Of a DNA stretch of 64,000 nucleotides, positions 21,877-33,269 are shown piece by piece (positions within the stretch are counted from its first letter, which is position 1; each line of letters starts with the position of its first letter). Made by a program: the position numbers and the translations under genes. The notes under the pieces were generated by a model. It searched no databases. It was not told the DNA's origin and saw nothing but the letters and a program-made list of their open reading frames with translations. Source of the DNA: Malachius bipustulatus (taxonomy: Eukaryota > Arthropoda > Insecta > Coleoptera > Melyridae); NCBI GenBank assembly GCA_910589415.1, contig OU342639.1, positions 14,950,268 through 15,014,267 on the forward strand. Direction: 5' to 3'.

Positions 21877-22667
21877 TGCCACGTCATAAGTGGGAATCTG
21901 TGCCAATGTTGTGATTTTTTTCTGTTACAGTGTGCAAAGAAAATGTGTCTGATGTCTGTTTCATTTCTTTATAAAATTATTTCATGTAAGTACTTTAGGT
22001 TTCGAATTCTTGCGAATTAAAATAATATTACAACTGTCTATATTTTCCATAAATACTGAAACGGCACGACGCTTTGTATGGCTGTCTCGCAATAAAACTC
22101 GCCTAAGTCTTATCTATAATATGTATGGAAAGTAAAGTAGGAAACTCTCGTCCTGTTGTGTGTGTCGATCTAACTAGACTTTATGGACTTTTTTCACATT
22201 CAATTACTAAAAATAGATAAAATAAGAACAAACTGATCATGAAATCCCAAGTTTTCAATAAAAAAATTGAAATATTAGTGGCAGTAATTAATAGTAATTC
22301 TTTCTTGGACAACTTAGTCTTGAATATTTGATACGGGTTTCATGTAATTTTCATTTTTGGCAGTTGGATTTGGTCTCGTACTGAAATAATGAGTCTTCCA
22401 GTTTTCATACTCACTACAACTCATGACCTCGGACTTCTCAATCGTCCATTCCACCAATATTAGTACATTTCTCGACGAACGGAAAATGATGAGCTTTATT
22501 CACGAGAACTCGCCTACGGCTCGTGTTGAAACGTCCAAGTGAATAATATTTACAGTTTTCAAAATATTATATTATTTAATAAAGCACCTCGTTATGAAGC
22601 ATAGGCACGCGTGTCCAAACGCGCTTTGGCGCTCTGATTAGCTGCCCACTCCCCGGTTTCCGGTTCC
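21877..22667. other. No gene recognised
   Basis: AT-rich sequence without recognisable coding, RNA or repeat features. Confidence 0.4.
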
Positions 22668-23479
22668 TTAACTATTTGAGGAGATATAACGGGATAAAAT
22701 AGGAAATCTTGGCCAATATTGAGTATTCTATATGTATATTACATCTACGTTTCGACATAGTACATAATGTCTTCATCGGGATGCTAAAATAACATTACTA
22801 CAGCTAATCTTATTCTTTTATAAAGTCAAATCTTATCTTACCAAACATGTGAGGATTTTATTAAAATCAGCAAAATTGATAAAAACATCAGGACATATAA
22901 CAAGCATATATTATTAAAGGTGGTGCGTATTGTAACGTAGAATACCCGGGCCCCCTCGTCTCGTGCGAAAAGCCTCTGTGATCGTCTAGTTTTCCGAATT
23001 TCTCCTAATAGGACCGCTGTGTTTTCCTCGTTGTGTTTACCGTAGTTTTTACCGTAGTCACCCCTGCTCTTTGATTGAGGTATGCTAGGATTACTATGGC
23101 CGAAACGGATGCGCAAAAGAACCTACTGGGATTTTCTTCTATCTCGGTTGGTTGGGATTTCCCACAGAAAAGCGGGGAATTAACTGAGACTTATTGTTAA
23201 CGGTAGACTTCCTATCGGATGTCTAAAAGCGAGTGATGAGCGAGAGAATTTGTTTGCAAGAGCGTAAAATGGTGAAGGGCCAGAGGGGCTGTGATTTTGC
23301 ATAGAGAGTACAAAACAATGGAAAGCGAATGATGAATCCCTATTTGCATAGAAAGCATAAAAAAGTGGAAAGCGAAGATAGATATATTTCATATATCTTT
23401 CAAACTTCTATCTATTTCAGAGACCACTCTTTTGCACTCCTGTGCTTTCTTATTATTTCGTTTTGTTTTTGTTTCGTTT

Positions 23480-23606
23480 ACAGACTACCCGGCATATTGC
23501 GGGAATGTCTGTCTGATTTCATTTCAAGCATCAGCTTAAATTAATTGACGAGTACAACCACTTTGGTTACAGACTATCCGGGATATGGCGGAAATGTCTG
23601 TCTGGT
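23480..23606. repeat. Internal direct repeat inside the LTR
   Basis: An approximately 38-bp motif beginning acagacta(c/t)ccgg and ending atgtctgtctg occurs twice, near 23480 and 23567. It recurs at the same place in the other LTR, near 24408 and 24496. It may be an enhancer-like U3/R repeat. Confidence 0.6.
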
Positions 23607-23704
23607 ACCTATTCTTGCACTGTTTGCTATTTCGGTTTGGGCTGATTTAACGAGGGCGATGGAAATAATTTCCTTATCATCCTACCTAGGTGCGATCCAT
23701 TTCA

Positions 23705-23718
23705 CCGCCCCCTCGTCT
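23705..23718 (-). promoter_or_regulatory. Polypurine tract of the miniature LTR element
   Basis: The minus-strand sequence gacgagggggcggt directly precedes the 3' LTR start TGAAATGG. This is the usual position and composition of the second-strand primer. Confidence 0.7.
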
Positions 23719-23844
23719 TCAGGCTATCAGCGGGTACCCTGATAGACGGAAGACGCCCCCTAACTCTCCTACTTAGTTTTCGTGTACTTCTTCGTTTTTG
23801 TTTTCCTTCTCGACCAATTTATTCCCGCGTATTAGCCCTCAATC

Positions 23845-23860
23845 CTGGTCACGGCACCAA
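23845..23860 (-). promoter_or_regulatory. Primer-binding site of the miniature LTR element
   Basis: Minus-strand TGGTGCCGTGACCAGG begins one base after the 5' LTR. It starts with TGG, complementary to a tRNA CCA end, as required for first-strand priming. I do not assign the tRNA. Confidence 0.8.
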
Positions 23861-24737
23861 TGTAACGTAGAATATCCGGGCCCCCTCGTCTCGTGCGAAA
23901 AGCCTCTGTGATCGTCTAGTTTTCCGAATTTCTCCTAATAGGACCGCTGTGTTTTCCTCGTTGTGTTTACCGTAGTTTTTACCGTAGTCACCCCTGCTCT
24001 TTGATTGAGGTATGCCAGGATTACTATGGCCGAAACGGATGCGCAAAAGAACCTACTGGGATTTTCTTCTATCTCGGTTGATTGGGATTTCCCATAGAAA
24101 AGCTGGGAATTAACTGAGACTTATTGTTAACGGTGGACTCTATCGGATGTCTAAAAGCGAGTGATGAGCGAGAGAATTTGTTTGCAAGAGCGTAAAATGG
24201 TGAAGGGCGAGAGGGGCTGTGATTTTTCATAGAGAGTACAAAACAATGGAAAGCGAATGATGAATCCCTATTTGCATAGAGAGCATAAAAAAGTGGAAAG
24301 CGAAGATAGATATATTTCATATATCTTTCAAACTTCTATCTATTTCAGAGACCACTCTTTTGCACTCCTGTGCTTTCTTATTATTTCGTTTCGTTTTTGT
24401 TTCATTTTCAGACTACCCGGTATATTGCGGGAATGTCTGTCTGATTTCATTTCAAGCATCAGCTTAAATTAATTGATGAGTACAACCAGTTTGGTTACAG
24501 ACTATCCGGGATATGGCGGAAATGTCTGTCTGGTACCTATTCTTGCACTGTTTGCTATTTCGGTTTGGGCTGATTTAACGAGGGCGATGGAAATAATTTC
24601 CTTATCATCCTACCTAGGTGCGATCCATTTTAGTATCATATTACAATGCACAGCTTTTAATTACATGACTAGATGATCTTAATAATTGTACAATTAGTAG
24701 CCTAAAATTAACATATATTTATTAGGTATAATAAATA

Positions 24738-25853
24738 CAGGGTGTATCAGAGATGTTGGGCCAAACTTGAAGGGGTGGTTCCTCTCATAAATGTAAGTTA
24801 AAAAAATAAGTTTCAGCTCAAAATGATGTTTCGTTTAAAAGAAACAGGGTGTCTAAGTTTAAAAAAATATAACATTTTTCGGTTATAGCTAGTGTAAATT
24901 TAAACCAATTTTGATGAAACTTAGCATGCACAATATAAGCAAACAAACCTGTTTAATTTGGCTATTTCAGTTTTTGTAGAAGTCTTCCAATGGCGTGGAT
25001 ATTCAGGGTTGGTGCCCATTTTCCCTCCCTATCTTTTACGCCACTGACTTTATTGCAATTATTGCACCGTTATTCAATGATTCATACATTTAGAACAAAA
25101 AGTATCCTTTAATGTTTTCCATACGGCACACCGTTTTTGAAGTTTACTCAGGAAATGCTACTAACCTATTATTCAGGGTTGGGGCCCCTTTTCTCTCCCT
25201 AACTTTTACGCCACTGACTTTATTGCAAGAAGAACACCGTTATTCAATAGCCCATGGATTTTAGAATAAAAAGGTATTCTATAGTTTTTTCCATATACGG
25301 CGTAGCGTTTTCGAGATATTTTAGTGTTCCTCAGGCAGTGTCGCTAAGCAATTAAAATAACATTACGCATAAAAATTCTAGTCAGATAACTCTTGATGAA
25401 ATTAATAATTTTGCAATGTAAATAGCCCAACATTACCTGAGATAATTTAAAATACTTCAACAAGGGTACGACGTATGGAAAAAAATAAAAAACACTTTTT
25501 TGTTCTAAAATAAATGGACTATTGAGGAACTTTTTTGTATTTGAAATAAAGTTAGTGGCGTAAAATATAGGGAGAGAAAAGGGGCTCTAACCTTGAATAT
25601 ATACGCCACTGGAAGACATCCACAAAACCTGAAATAGCCAAATTACAGATTTTAGCTTGTTTATTGTTCATGCCAAGTTTCATCAAAATCGGTTTAAATT
25701 TACACGACTTATAACCAAAAACCGTTATATTTTTTTAAACCTTGACACCTGTATCTTTTCAACGAAACGTCATTATGAGCTGAAACTTATTTTTTAACTT
25801 ATACATTTATGAGAGGAACCACCCCTTCAAGTTTGGCCCAACATCTCTGATGT
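24738..25853. mobile_element. Fold-back element with duplicated arm segment
   Basis: The left end is TA then CAGGGTGTATCAGAGATGTT. The right end has aacatctctgat, lacking the last few bases. The arms pair for about 500 bp. The left arm contains a direct duplication of roughly 170 bp: a ttattcagggttgg(t/g)gccc start, then ctttacgccactgactttattgc, then a ttttcgaga-type end, at about 24998 and 25170. The right arm has only one copy of this block. No transposase is visible. Words such as gccactgactttattgc and ttagaacaaaaagtat resemble those in the DUF4817 element's arms, suggesting kinship. Confidence 0.85.
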
Positions 25854-26143
25854 AATCAAAATCTGTGCATTGTAATGTGATACTCACCACTTTTAATAAT
25901 ATATGTTTGTTAGATATCCTGATGTTTTTACCAGTTCTGCTGATTTTAATAAAAATCTGGCATGTTTGGTAAGATAAGATTTGACTTAGGTAAATTTTAA
26001 GAACATGTAAATAGCTGTAATAATGTTATTTTAGCATCCCGATGAAGACATGTACTATGTCGAAACGTAGTTGTAATATATAGAGTAGTCAATATTGGCC
26101 AAGATTTCCTATTTTATCCCATTGTATCTCCTCAAATAGTTAA

Positions 26144-28212
26144 TCACGTTGTAACAGCGTTACTTCTTAAATGATATTAGTTGCCAGTGCTGCGGCCGTA
26201 GCGAAGGGACTGCTTAAGCAGGGCAGTGTAGCTTACTTTCTATGCGGTGATTTCTTGTATCTGCGGAGTTGTGATTGGAATAACTGGTGATTTTTCTTTT
26301 ATTATTTCACCGGCTGAGCTGTGATTGACTTGACTGCTTGAATATGCGTCTATTATCTTACGGTGTGAGGAATATACTTCATTATTAAACTGACATCGGC
26401 AGGATAATGAACGCTTTATTCAATAGTCGCATTTTCTCGTGTTCTGTTGTCTAATTTAACAATAAACATCGCTAATACATCTCATGTAAGAGATAACTAA
26501 TCAAATATTTTTTCTTCAATGTACCACGTTGACCAAAATGTATAAAATAATTTTTAATAGCTGTGGAAATACTTGTAAAATCTAAAAAGATGTGACACAC
26601 ATGTAGTCGATAATTGATGCGTGATTAGTTATACAGATCTACGTTTTCAAGTTGAAAGACAATTTCCTAGTTGAAACCAATTTTACTCTCTACACACCTA
26701 GCTATTATCGATTGCAGGTACCCGACATAGTATATTAAAAAATTAATAAAATATGAGTAGGTATATTAACTTCTTAATTTTTTAAGGGTGTGCGAAAGTT
26801 TGCAATCGATTTTAAACGTCTGAAACAAATGGGCAATTAACTTTGGGAAGTTAATTTAAAATCGATTAAAAGATTTGCACAGATAGACAACAAATCAAGT
26901 TATTGAAAACGTGGTAAAAAGACGCCTCATGCTTCGCACATCATCTGTCCACGGTAGGTGAGGTCGATCCAAGTCACGGATCCAAGTCCAGCTAAGCTGC
27001 CCCGGTTGTCATGTCTCGCAACATTATTTTATTCAAGTATTTTCATTCTTCTAAGTTTAAAAAGAGTAATAATATTCAAACATTATAGGAGTCTAGCGGA
27101 TTTTTTTAGAAGTTTCATGAACCGGGATGGCTTAATTTTACAATTTTCATTATAACAAAAAAAAATCTTCTGGGATTACTAAAGAGATGTGGACTTCTCA
27201 TATGTTTATGTGTCATAATTCGTACAGCTTTTCGTAAACTAGAACCTCCCTTTTTCTATGATTTGCTTTTGGTAAACTATAAAGCTTTAACTACTCTAGA
27301 AAATCGTATGGATATTTTGGTTGTTACAACTATAAAAAAGAATCTCTAAAAAAGGCATAAAAGTATGTTGTGCGTAAAAGAAAAAGAGTTATTATGAAAT
27401 TTATTAATTAAAAATTGTTTATCTACTAAGAAAGCTGTACGAAATTATTGTATTGTTAGCTTCATCAAGGCTTGTTTACGCGATGATGTGGTGTGGAAGG
27501 AAGAATGTTGAAAGGTTTCGTTCGTCTCAACGTTATACAGAAAGAAATCATAATAATGTTTGATTAAATTTAGGCCGCACGTCTATCTAACTTTTGGGAA
27601 ATTGTTGAAGCTTTCAATTATAGATATGCGGCTAATCAAGAATATATTATTAATTTGTTTCTGAGGACGGATTTTATATTTTGTCAGTTGTATAAGTGAT
27701 GATGGTACATTTCATGTTGTATAATGTACTAACATACATACATGTATATCAGAAAATAATGTAATTTTATTGCAACCCTTATCATTTTGATACATGTAAG
27801 GAACTGTAAATATCATGACCAGATTACTATTTATTAAATTTAGAATAATATGATAAATGCTGTTTGTAATAATGTGATATGTAAGATAATTCCATGTGTA
27901 GAAATCAGAAGTTCATCAGCTGCAATCAATTTGTTGTTGTATACGATTGGTTATTTGAATTTTTTCTAATTGATCCCAACAAGTATTTACCGGACTTGAA
28001 AATTCGAGTGAATAATATACACAAACGGAGTAATGAGATTGGGAAACAAACAATTCTAATCAAAACATCATGCGTTTGTAGTAATTTGTACAGTTTTTTG
28101 ACGAATTCAATTCAGCTCTTGGATTATGTGAAATATCTCAAATTATAATCTTCATTTATCTCTCAAAAATGAAGTCTGGAGGACCGTTAAATAGACTCAA
28201 TTAAGCCTTCTA
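26144..28212. other. No gene recognised
   Basis: AT-rich. A plus-strand 84-codon ORF at 27894-28148 (starting MCRNQKFISCNQF) has no recognised motif or splice context. No inverted repeats or transposon protein remnants were found. Confidence 0.4.
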
Positions 28213-28424
28213 TAAAAAAAAGAGGGAGCGTTGGTCTTAACTGAGTAGGTTAGACATAGTCGATCCACTCTAGTAATTTGGCTTCTAGAACGAACTTATA
28301 GAGAAATAAATAGCCGTATAAACGAATACAAACAACCAAGCCGAGCAGAGATTCGAACCACAGACGTTTGGCAGCGTCAGCGGCTTCAGTCAGTGATCTT
28401 AACCGCTGCGCCACCTCCCGCGGC
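28213..28424 (-). mobile_element. tRNA-derived SINE
   Basis: On the minus strand, GCCGCGGGAGGTGGCGCAGC begins a tRNA-like head with a pol III A box (TGGCGCAGCGG) and a B box (GGTTCGAATC) about 50 bp later. A unique body follows, ending in a run of eight T near 28213-28220, a natural pol III terminator. The tRNA arms do not pair properly, notably the T stem, so it is not a working tRNA gene. Confidence 0.75.
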
Positions 28425-29229
28425 CAATTACGTCTTCATGTTCCTATTTTCTTATTGATTCTAGCCTTATTTCGATCGAATTCAGATAATGCTATTATTT
28501 TTTCACTGTGACAGTCATGTCTTCTGCTTTGTCATATTCAAACGAATAATAAGATCTGGATGAAGACGCCGCACGGATGGAGAGAATTACTGCATTTCTT
28601 GTAATTTATTAAATTCCCCTATATCGATTAACATATCCACGGATGTAAGAATGCTGCTCATTAGATAAAAACAGTTCGTTATCAAATTTGGGACTTAATT
28701 TTAAATCTTCAAAAACTACCAAACAAATTGCAGACATCAGAAGCTTCAAATCAAATCTGTAACGAATTTATAACATTATAATAAATTCAATTTTTCAGTC
28801 ACATTCCATGGTGGATATGAATTCGTTCAATTTTGTCATTGAGTAGATTGCCTGTTCAAGTAAAATATGTTTCAGTCTCCTCCAAAAAAAAAATTTTGTT
28901 AAATTTACAAGAATCGATGGTAGCGTGTTGTATAGGGTCAGATTGAGCGAGCTATTTTTATCCTATTTAATTTAATCGTCTAGTGCGAATTAACTGAGAT
29001 GATCTCGTGTCGTGGTCATGTAATTAATGCTGTCTCATATATAACTAATATTATTTTACAATGTCAAAAGGCGAGGTTCAGCTACAGAAGAGGTACCCCT
29101 TCCTTCGCTGCTCTTCCACCTAACCACGCTCTCCATAACAAATACTCAACATCACCAGGCGAGCGGGTAGAAAGAAAGAAAAACAAAAACAATCTACTAT
29201 CTAGAAAATAACAACTTTAATCCAGAAGG
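28425..29229. other. No gene recognised
   Basis: AT-rich sequence. The short plus-strand ORF 28999-29211 has no recognisable features. The stretch near 29150-29220 (aaagaaagaaaaac) may mark the 3' end of the neighbouring LINE. Confidence 0.35.
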
Positions 29230-32030
29230 TAAGAAAAATAGAACAATCCACCATCAATAATCATAATAGGTTCCCGAATCATGTCCAGCATAGGCAAATC
29301 AAATACAACAAGCAGCAACACAACGATACAGCATGTATTGTATAGATAGACATAACAAACCTACTGTGCACTAAGAAGTCTCTGATACATCTGCAATTTA
29401 AAAGTACGTTTACTCTTATGTCTCAGTTCGACAGGAAATGAGTTGTAATGCTTCACAGCATTATAGGAAAAACACCGTTTAAAAACTCAGTTGAGTGAGC
29501 CGGGGGCGTAAGTAAACCCTGAAACCTTAAGTTCAAGTTATGCACATATGTCCTAAAAGTTAATCTAGTAAATAAATAAGTAGGTTTCTTCGATTTCAGA
29601 ACATTCATTAACAGGCAAGCTGAATGAAGGTGCCTGCGATTCCTAATGTTTAACCAACTGTTTACTTTGAGTTTATCACTTATATGCTGATGTCTCCGAA
29701 CTCCAAATATATATCTTAAGCAGTCATTCTGAACTTTCTGTATCCTGCGCACATCCCCACTTCTGAGACATGGCCCATGTACAGCATCGCAATAATTGAA
29801 TCTCGAAAGCACCAACGAGTCGAAAAGAAATGACTTCATGTCTTTGCTAAAGATGCTTCTGTGTTGGTAAAGTAACTTCAACTGCATATATGCACCTTGT
29901 ATACATTTGTTGACATGTTGACCAAACCTTAGTTCTTCATCGAAGAGCAGTCCCAGATTCTTCACACATTTTTCCGTTTTTATCGCCTCAGTACCGATAT
30001 TTATTTTAGGTGCCACTTCTCGTGCGAATTTGTCCCTATGTGTTTTCCTGCCAAATATTATGAGAGACGATTTGTTTTCATCAGTTTGAGACAGTGCTTT
30101 CGTGAAAATTCTAGTACTTTCTGTAAGTCAAAGTTGATAGCAGCAACTGCTCCTTCATGTTCTTCAGGATAAAATGACAAATATAGTTGTGTGTCATCGG
30201 CGTAAAAGTGTTGACTGCAGGACGTTATAGACGATGGAAAACGACATATATATATGGTAAATAATAAGGGGCCCAGAATTGACCCCTGTGGTACTCCTTT
30301 CGTTACATCAATATACCCTGAACTGTGATCACCCAGTTTCACCAATTGTTTTCTGTCAGATAGATAACTGTCGAACAACTTTGTAGAATCGTCTGATAAT
30401 CCAATATAGTGTAATATGGACAATACTGTTTTATGATCTAGAGTATCAAATGCTTTGCTGAAGTCCAACAATATCATTGAGGTCATCTTCCCCTTATCGG
30501 TTGCTTCAAAAATATTGTCTGTCATTTTTATCAAAGCTGTAGTGCAGCTATGATCACGTCTGAAACCCGATTGACACAAAGGTAGCACCTTCTGCTCTGC
30601 CAAGAACTCCGAAAGTTGTCTATGGATTACTTTTTCCAAGACTTTAGAAAATTTTGGCAAAATACTTATAGGTCTGTAGTCCTCGACAACAGACGGATTC
30701 GACTTTTTCTGAATAGGTACCACTCTTGCTCTCTTCCATACATCCGGTACCACTGAATTCGTTATGCAATAGTTAATGATGTGTGCCACATACGGTAGAA
30801 GGAAAGGTAGGCACAGATTTATAATATCCAGACTAATGCCATCCACACCCACTGATTTGCTCCTCAGATGAGTGATAACATTGAGAAAATCAATCTCTGT
30901 TACAGTCCGAAAAGACAACGACCCACGATGTAAATCAATTCTGCTGCTATTATAGAAGGAAATTAGCTCATCGTCAGGAACCAGGTTGGGAATAGAATCT
31001 ACGAAGTGACTGTTCACTTGATCAGGATCCAAATTGGGCGGAAAATTGTTTGTCTTTGTTTTTCCAGTAATTTTACGCAGTTCACGCCACATGTCATTAC
31101 TTTTCTGCCTGTTAGCAAAAAGAGATGGTAATAGGCCTCCTTCTCTTTCTTAACAGCAACGTTCACAGCATTACGCAGACCTTTATAAACATTCCAACAG
31201 TTGTCACTCTTATTGAACTTGTACCTTTTAAGTGCTTTGTCCCGATCAATCATCATGGCTCTAAGTATACTCGTTAACCAAGGAGCGTGCTTTTTTGTAA
31301 CGCGTTTGCACACTAAAGGAGCATGTAGCTCTAATAAGGTGGTAATGGAATTATTTACTAATGCGACCTTATCATCAATACAAGATAAATCAAATATATT
31401 TCTCCATGGAATTGACTTGAGATCTGAGTCAAAACACTAAAAATTGATGTTTCGTATGTTCCTGTAAGTTTTAAAGCTAGATCTACCCTCCCTAATTCCA
31501 CTGCTCATTAAATTACAAGATGTAAGTTCATGGTCAGCTATTCCGACTACTGGTGAGACATTTAAATCAGCAATATCATTCACATGCAAAGTTACGACAT
31601 AATCCACAAGCGATTCACATTGATCAGTTATTCTTGTTGGTTGATCGACTATCTGTGTCACCCCAATACCACTAAAAAGATCCAAAATGTATCTACACCT
31701 GTAATCTTCAACATTCAGTAGGTCAACATTGAAATATCCCATGCACAGCAATCTGTCGTGCCTCAAAAGCATATCTGTTCATGTATCCCCTAAGATGTCG
31801 AAAAAATATTTATAATTGATAGTTTGAGTTCTATAGGCAACCCCAAAACAGAAGCTTTTGACCTTACTATTAATATTCACCCAGAGTTGCTCGATCTCCT
31901 CAGTACACGCTATGGTTTCCCAGCAAATACAAGACCTAATATACATACCAACACCTCCACCCCTCCCCAATCTGTCCCGACGTATGAGTTTGTAACCATT
32001 TATCGCGAATCTGGCCACTTTATATACCTA
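29230..32030 (-). mobile_element. 5'-truncated LINE, CR1/L2-like
   Basis: The element is read from about 32030 down. It holds most of the endonuclease, the linker, the full reverse transcriptase and the C-terminal region of one ORF2, then about 220 bp of presumed 3' UTR. ORF1 and the endonuclease start are missing, as is usual for LINEs that abort reverse transcription. Its 5' end abuts the C-terminal part of another LINE (32045-33170) in the same orientation, suggesting insertion into it. Confidence 0.85.
29453..32018 (-). pseudogene. LINE ORF2 (endonuclease-reverse transcriptase), four breaks
   Basis: Domains in order: endonuclease piece (DRLGRGGGVGMYIRS, then MGYFNVDLL with the catalytic N-D pair, IVDQPTRIT, and ADHELTS with the D-H active pair). 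Then a linker, and the reverse transcriptase with VVPIQKK, DYRPISILP, DFSKAFDTLDH (first Asp), GVPQGSILGPLLF and HFYADDTQLYLSF (catalytic YADD). Last comes a C-terminal region with VKNLGLLFDEELRFGQHV. Breaks: an in-frame TGA near 31777, a TAG near 31438, a frameshift near 31120 and another near 30060. The YADDTQLYLSF block favours the CR1/L2 side of the LINE tree. In life the protein nicks DNA and primes reverse transcription there. Confidence 0.88.
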
Positions 32031-32044
32031 TGTAAGAGAATAGA

Positions 32045-33170
32045 AAATATGCATACAGGAAAAGGTAAGCATCCTATGCTCGATAAAAAAAGGCGACAGT
32101 TGCAAGAACCTTATTAGAACTACTGGCAACTCTGGTAATGGTTCTAAGAGTCTGTTCTGCAGTTTTAAAACCCTCGCGCTGTCAGGAGCATTTCCTCAGA
32201 AGCTCACTCCATATGCGACTTTCGAACCGAACAATGAATGTTAAACTCCAACCAGAACCCCAGGTTCAATAACGTTCCTCAGGCTTTGATATACGTCCCC
32301 CCATCCGATATGGGTGGGCTTAGAAAGGTCGTATAACTCTTTCCTTGGACCATGCGGGTCCCAGGAAAGAGTATCGTCAAGTATCCCCGAGGACCGCTGC
32401 GACCCTTTCGTTAGAGGATCGTCTTATCTGGGTTGGCTTGAAGACGATTAGCCCCAAACCACTCACAAGCATTCCTCACAGAACTCCAGGTGACTACTAC
32501 AAACTACCGACATCAGGTGCTGCGTCGACCAACGTGGTATCATCCGCATACAAAACACAGAAGCTACGCCACTTACGAGCTAAAAAGTCATTCACGTAGA
32601 GAATGAAGCGTAATGGGCCGAGAATTGAGCCCTGCGGCACACCCCTGCTCACCATTCCATGGATGCTGATATGGCCCTGCCGCCTTCAAACGCATCAACC
32701 ACACAGACAAATACACTCCTTGCAGCCTTTTAGTCGTATTTCTTGCTGTTTTAAATCCGTATTGTCTGTCGTCTCTTATCTCATTTACCTCCAAATAGTT
32801 CCCAAGTCTCTTGGCTATAAGAGCCTCAAATATTTTATGAAATATTGGAATTATGCTTATGGGCCTGTAATTTGATAAATGACTGCGATCACTTTTCTTA
32901 AACACAGCTTACTTAAACACGACTTATTTTAAATGCGTCAGGAAAGATACCACGCATCATACACCTGTTATATAGCGACGTCAACGGAGTTAAGATTACT
33001 CAAATTATTAAGCCTTAACGATTCTACTATTAAGTTGGTAGTAGTCCACGGAATTAGATTTGGAAAGATCCCGAACCACCTTGAGTTATCGTCCGATGAG
33101 ATATGTCTGAGGAAACAGGTGGTTGAAAAAAATTCGTGATTAGGAGATACCGGATATGAGCGATTATACA
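32045..33170 (-). pseudogene. Second LINE ORF2 remnant, reverse transcriptase
   Basis: The frame at 32905-32700 has FKKSDRSHLSNYRPISIIPI and FHKIFEALIAKRL, the front of a reverse transcriptase. After an internal deletion it resumes with GVPQGSILGPLRF, VNDF and LYADDTTLVDAAP, the catalytic block, near 32650-32540. Downstream pieces (LRNVIEPG, GNAPDSARV and CMHIFYSLT) run to about 32045. Upstream, 33170-32930 holds a degraded pre-RT linker. The YADDTTLV motif and sequence differ from the adjoining LINE, so it is a separate family. Many stops and frameshifts show that it is older. Confidence 0.75.
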
Positions 33171-33269
33171 TAGGGGACTTTAGGCAAAACTCAGTTGGGT
33201 TTTTTTGTAGGTATTTTTCACACCACCATACATCCCTGTAATACCGGAACGATTACGTACCCCCTTATA

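Larger units (their letters stand above)
22931..24632 (-). mobile_element. Miniature LTR retroelement: two LTRs, 156-bp interior
   Basis: Two near-identical direct copies (22931-23704, 774 bp; 23861-24632, 772 bp) enclose only 156 bp. On the minus strand each copy starts TGAAATGGATCGCACC (TA in the 5' copy) and ends CTACGTTACA. Immediately after the 5' LTR comes TTGGTGCCGTGACCAGG, a convincing tRNA primer-binding site. Just before the 3' LTR is the purine tract gacgagggggcgg. A 4-bp duplication GTAT (22927-22930 and 24633-24636) flanks it. No gag or pol is present, so it is either a TRIM-like non-autonomous element or an internal-deletion derivative. Confidence 0.9.
22668..26143. repeat. Large inverted repeat (about 280-bp arms) with two insertions
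   Basis: The left arm runs from 22668 (ttaactatttgaggagata) to 22930 and, after an LTR-element insertion, resumes at 24633-24652. The right arm, 25863-26143, is its reverse complement. Without insertions the structure is a hairpin of about 650 bp with a loop under 100 bp, consistent with a fold-back transposon. Each arm carries a conserved hairpin motif, at 22745-22780 and 26038-26070. The loop later received the fold-back element at 24738-25853, and the left arm received the LTR element at 22931-24632. Confidence 0.85.

Noticed and set aside
22838..24676. Repeated ORF pairs such as 22838-23116 and 23849-24046
   Set aside because: They arise because the two LTRs are copies of one another; LTRs are not coding here.
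26038..26070. Active hammerhead ribozyme
   Set aside because: The core would need CUGANGA but both copies have CCGAUGA; kept only as a structural observation.
28340..28424. Genuine tRNA gene
   Set aside because: Pol III A and B boxes are present, but the T and acceptor stems do not pair and a SINE body with a T-run terminator follows.
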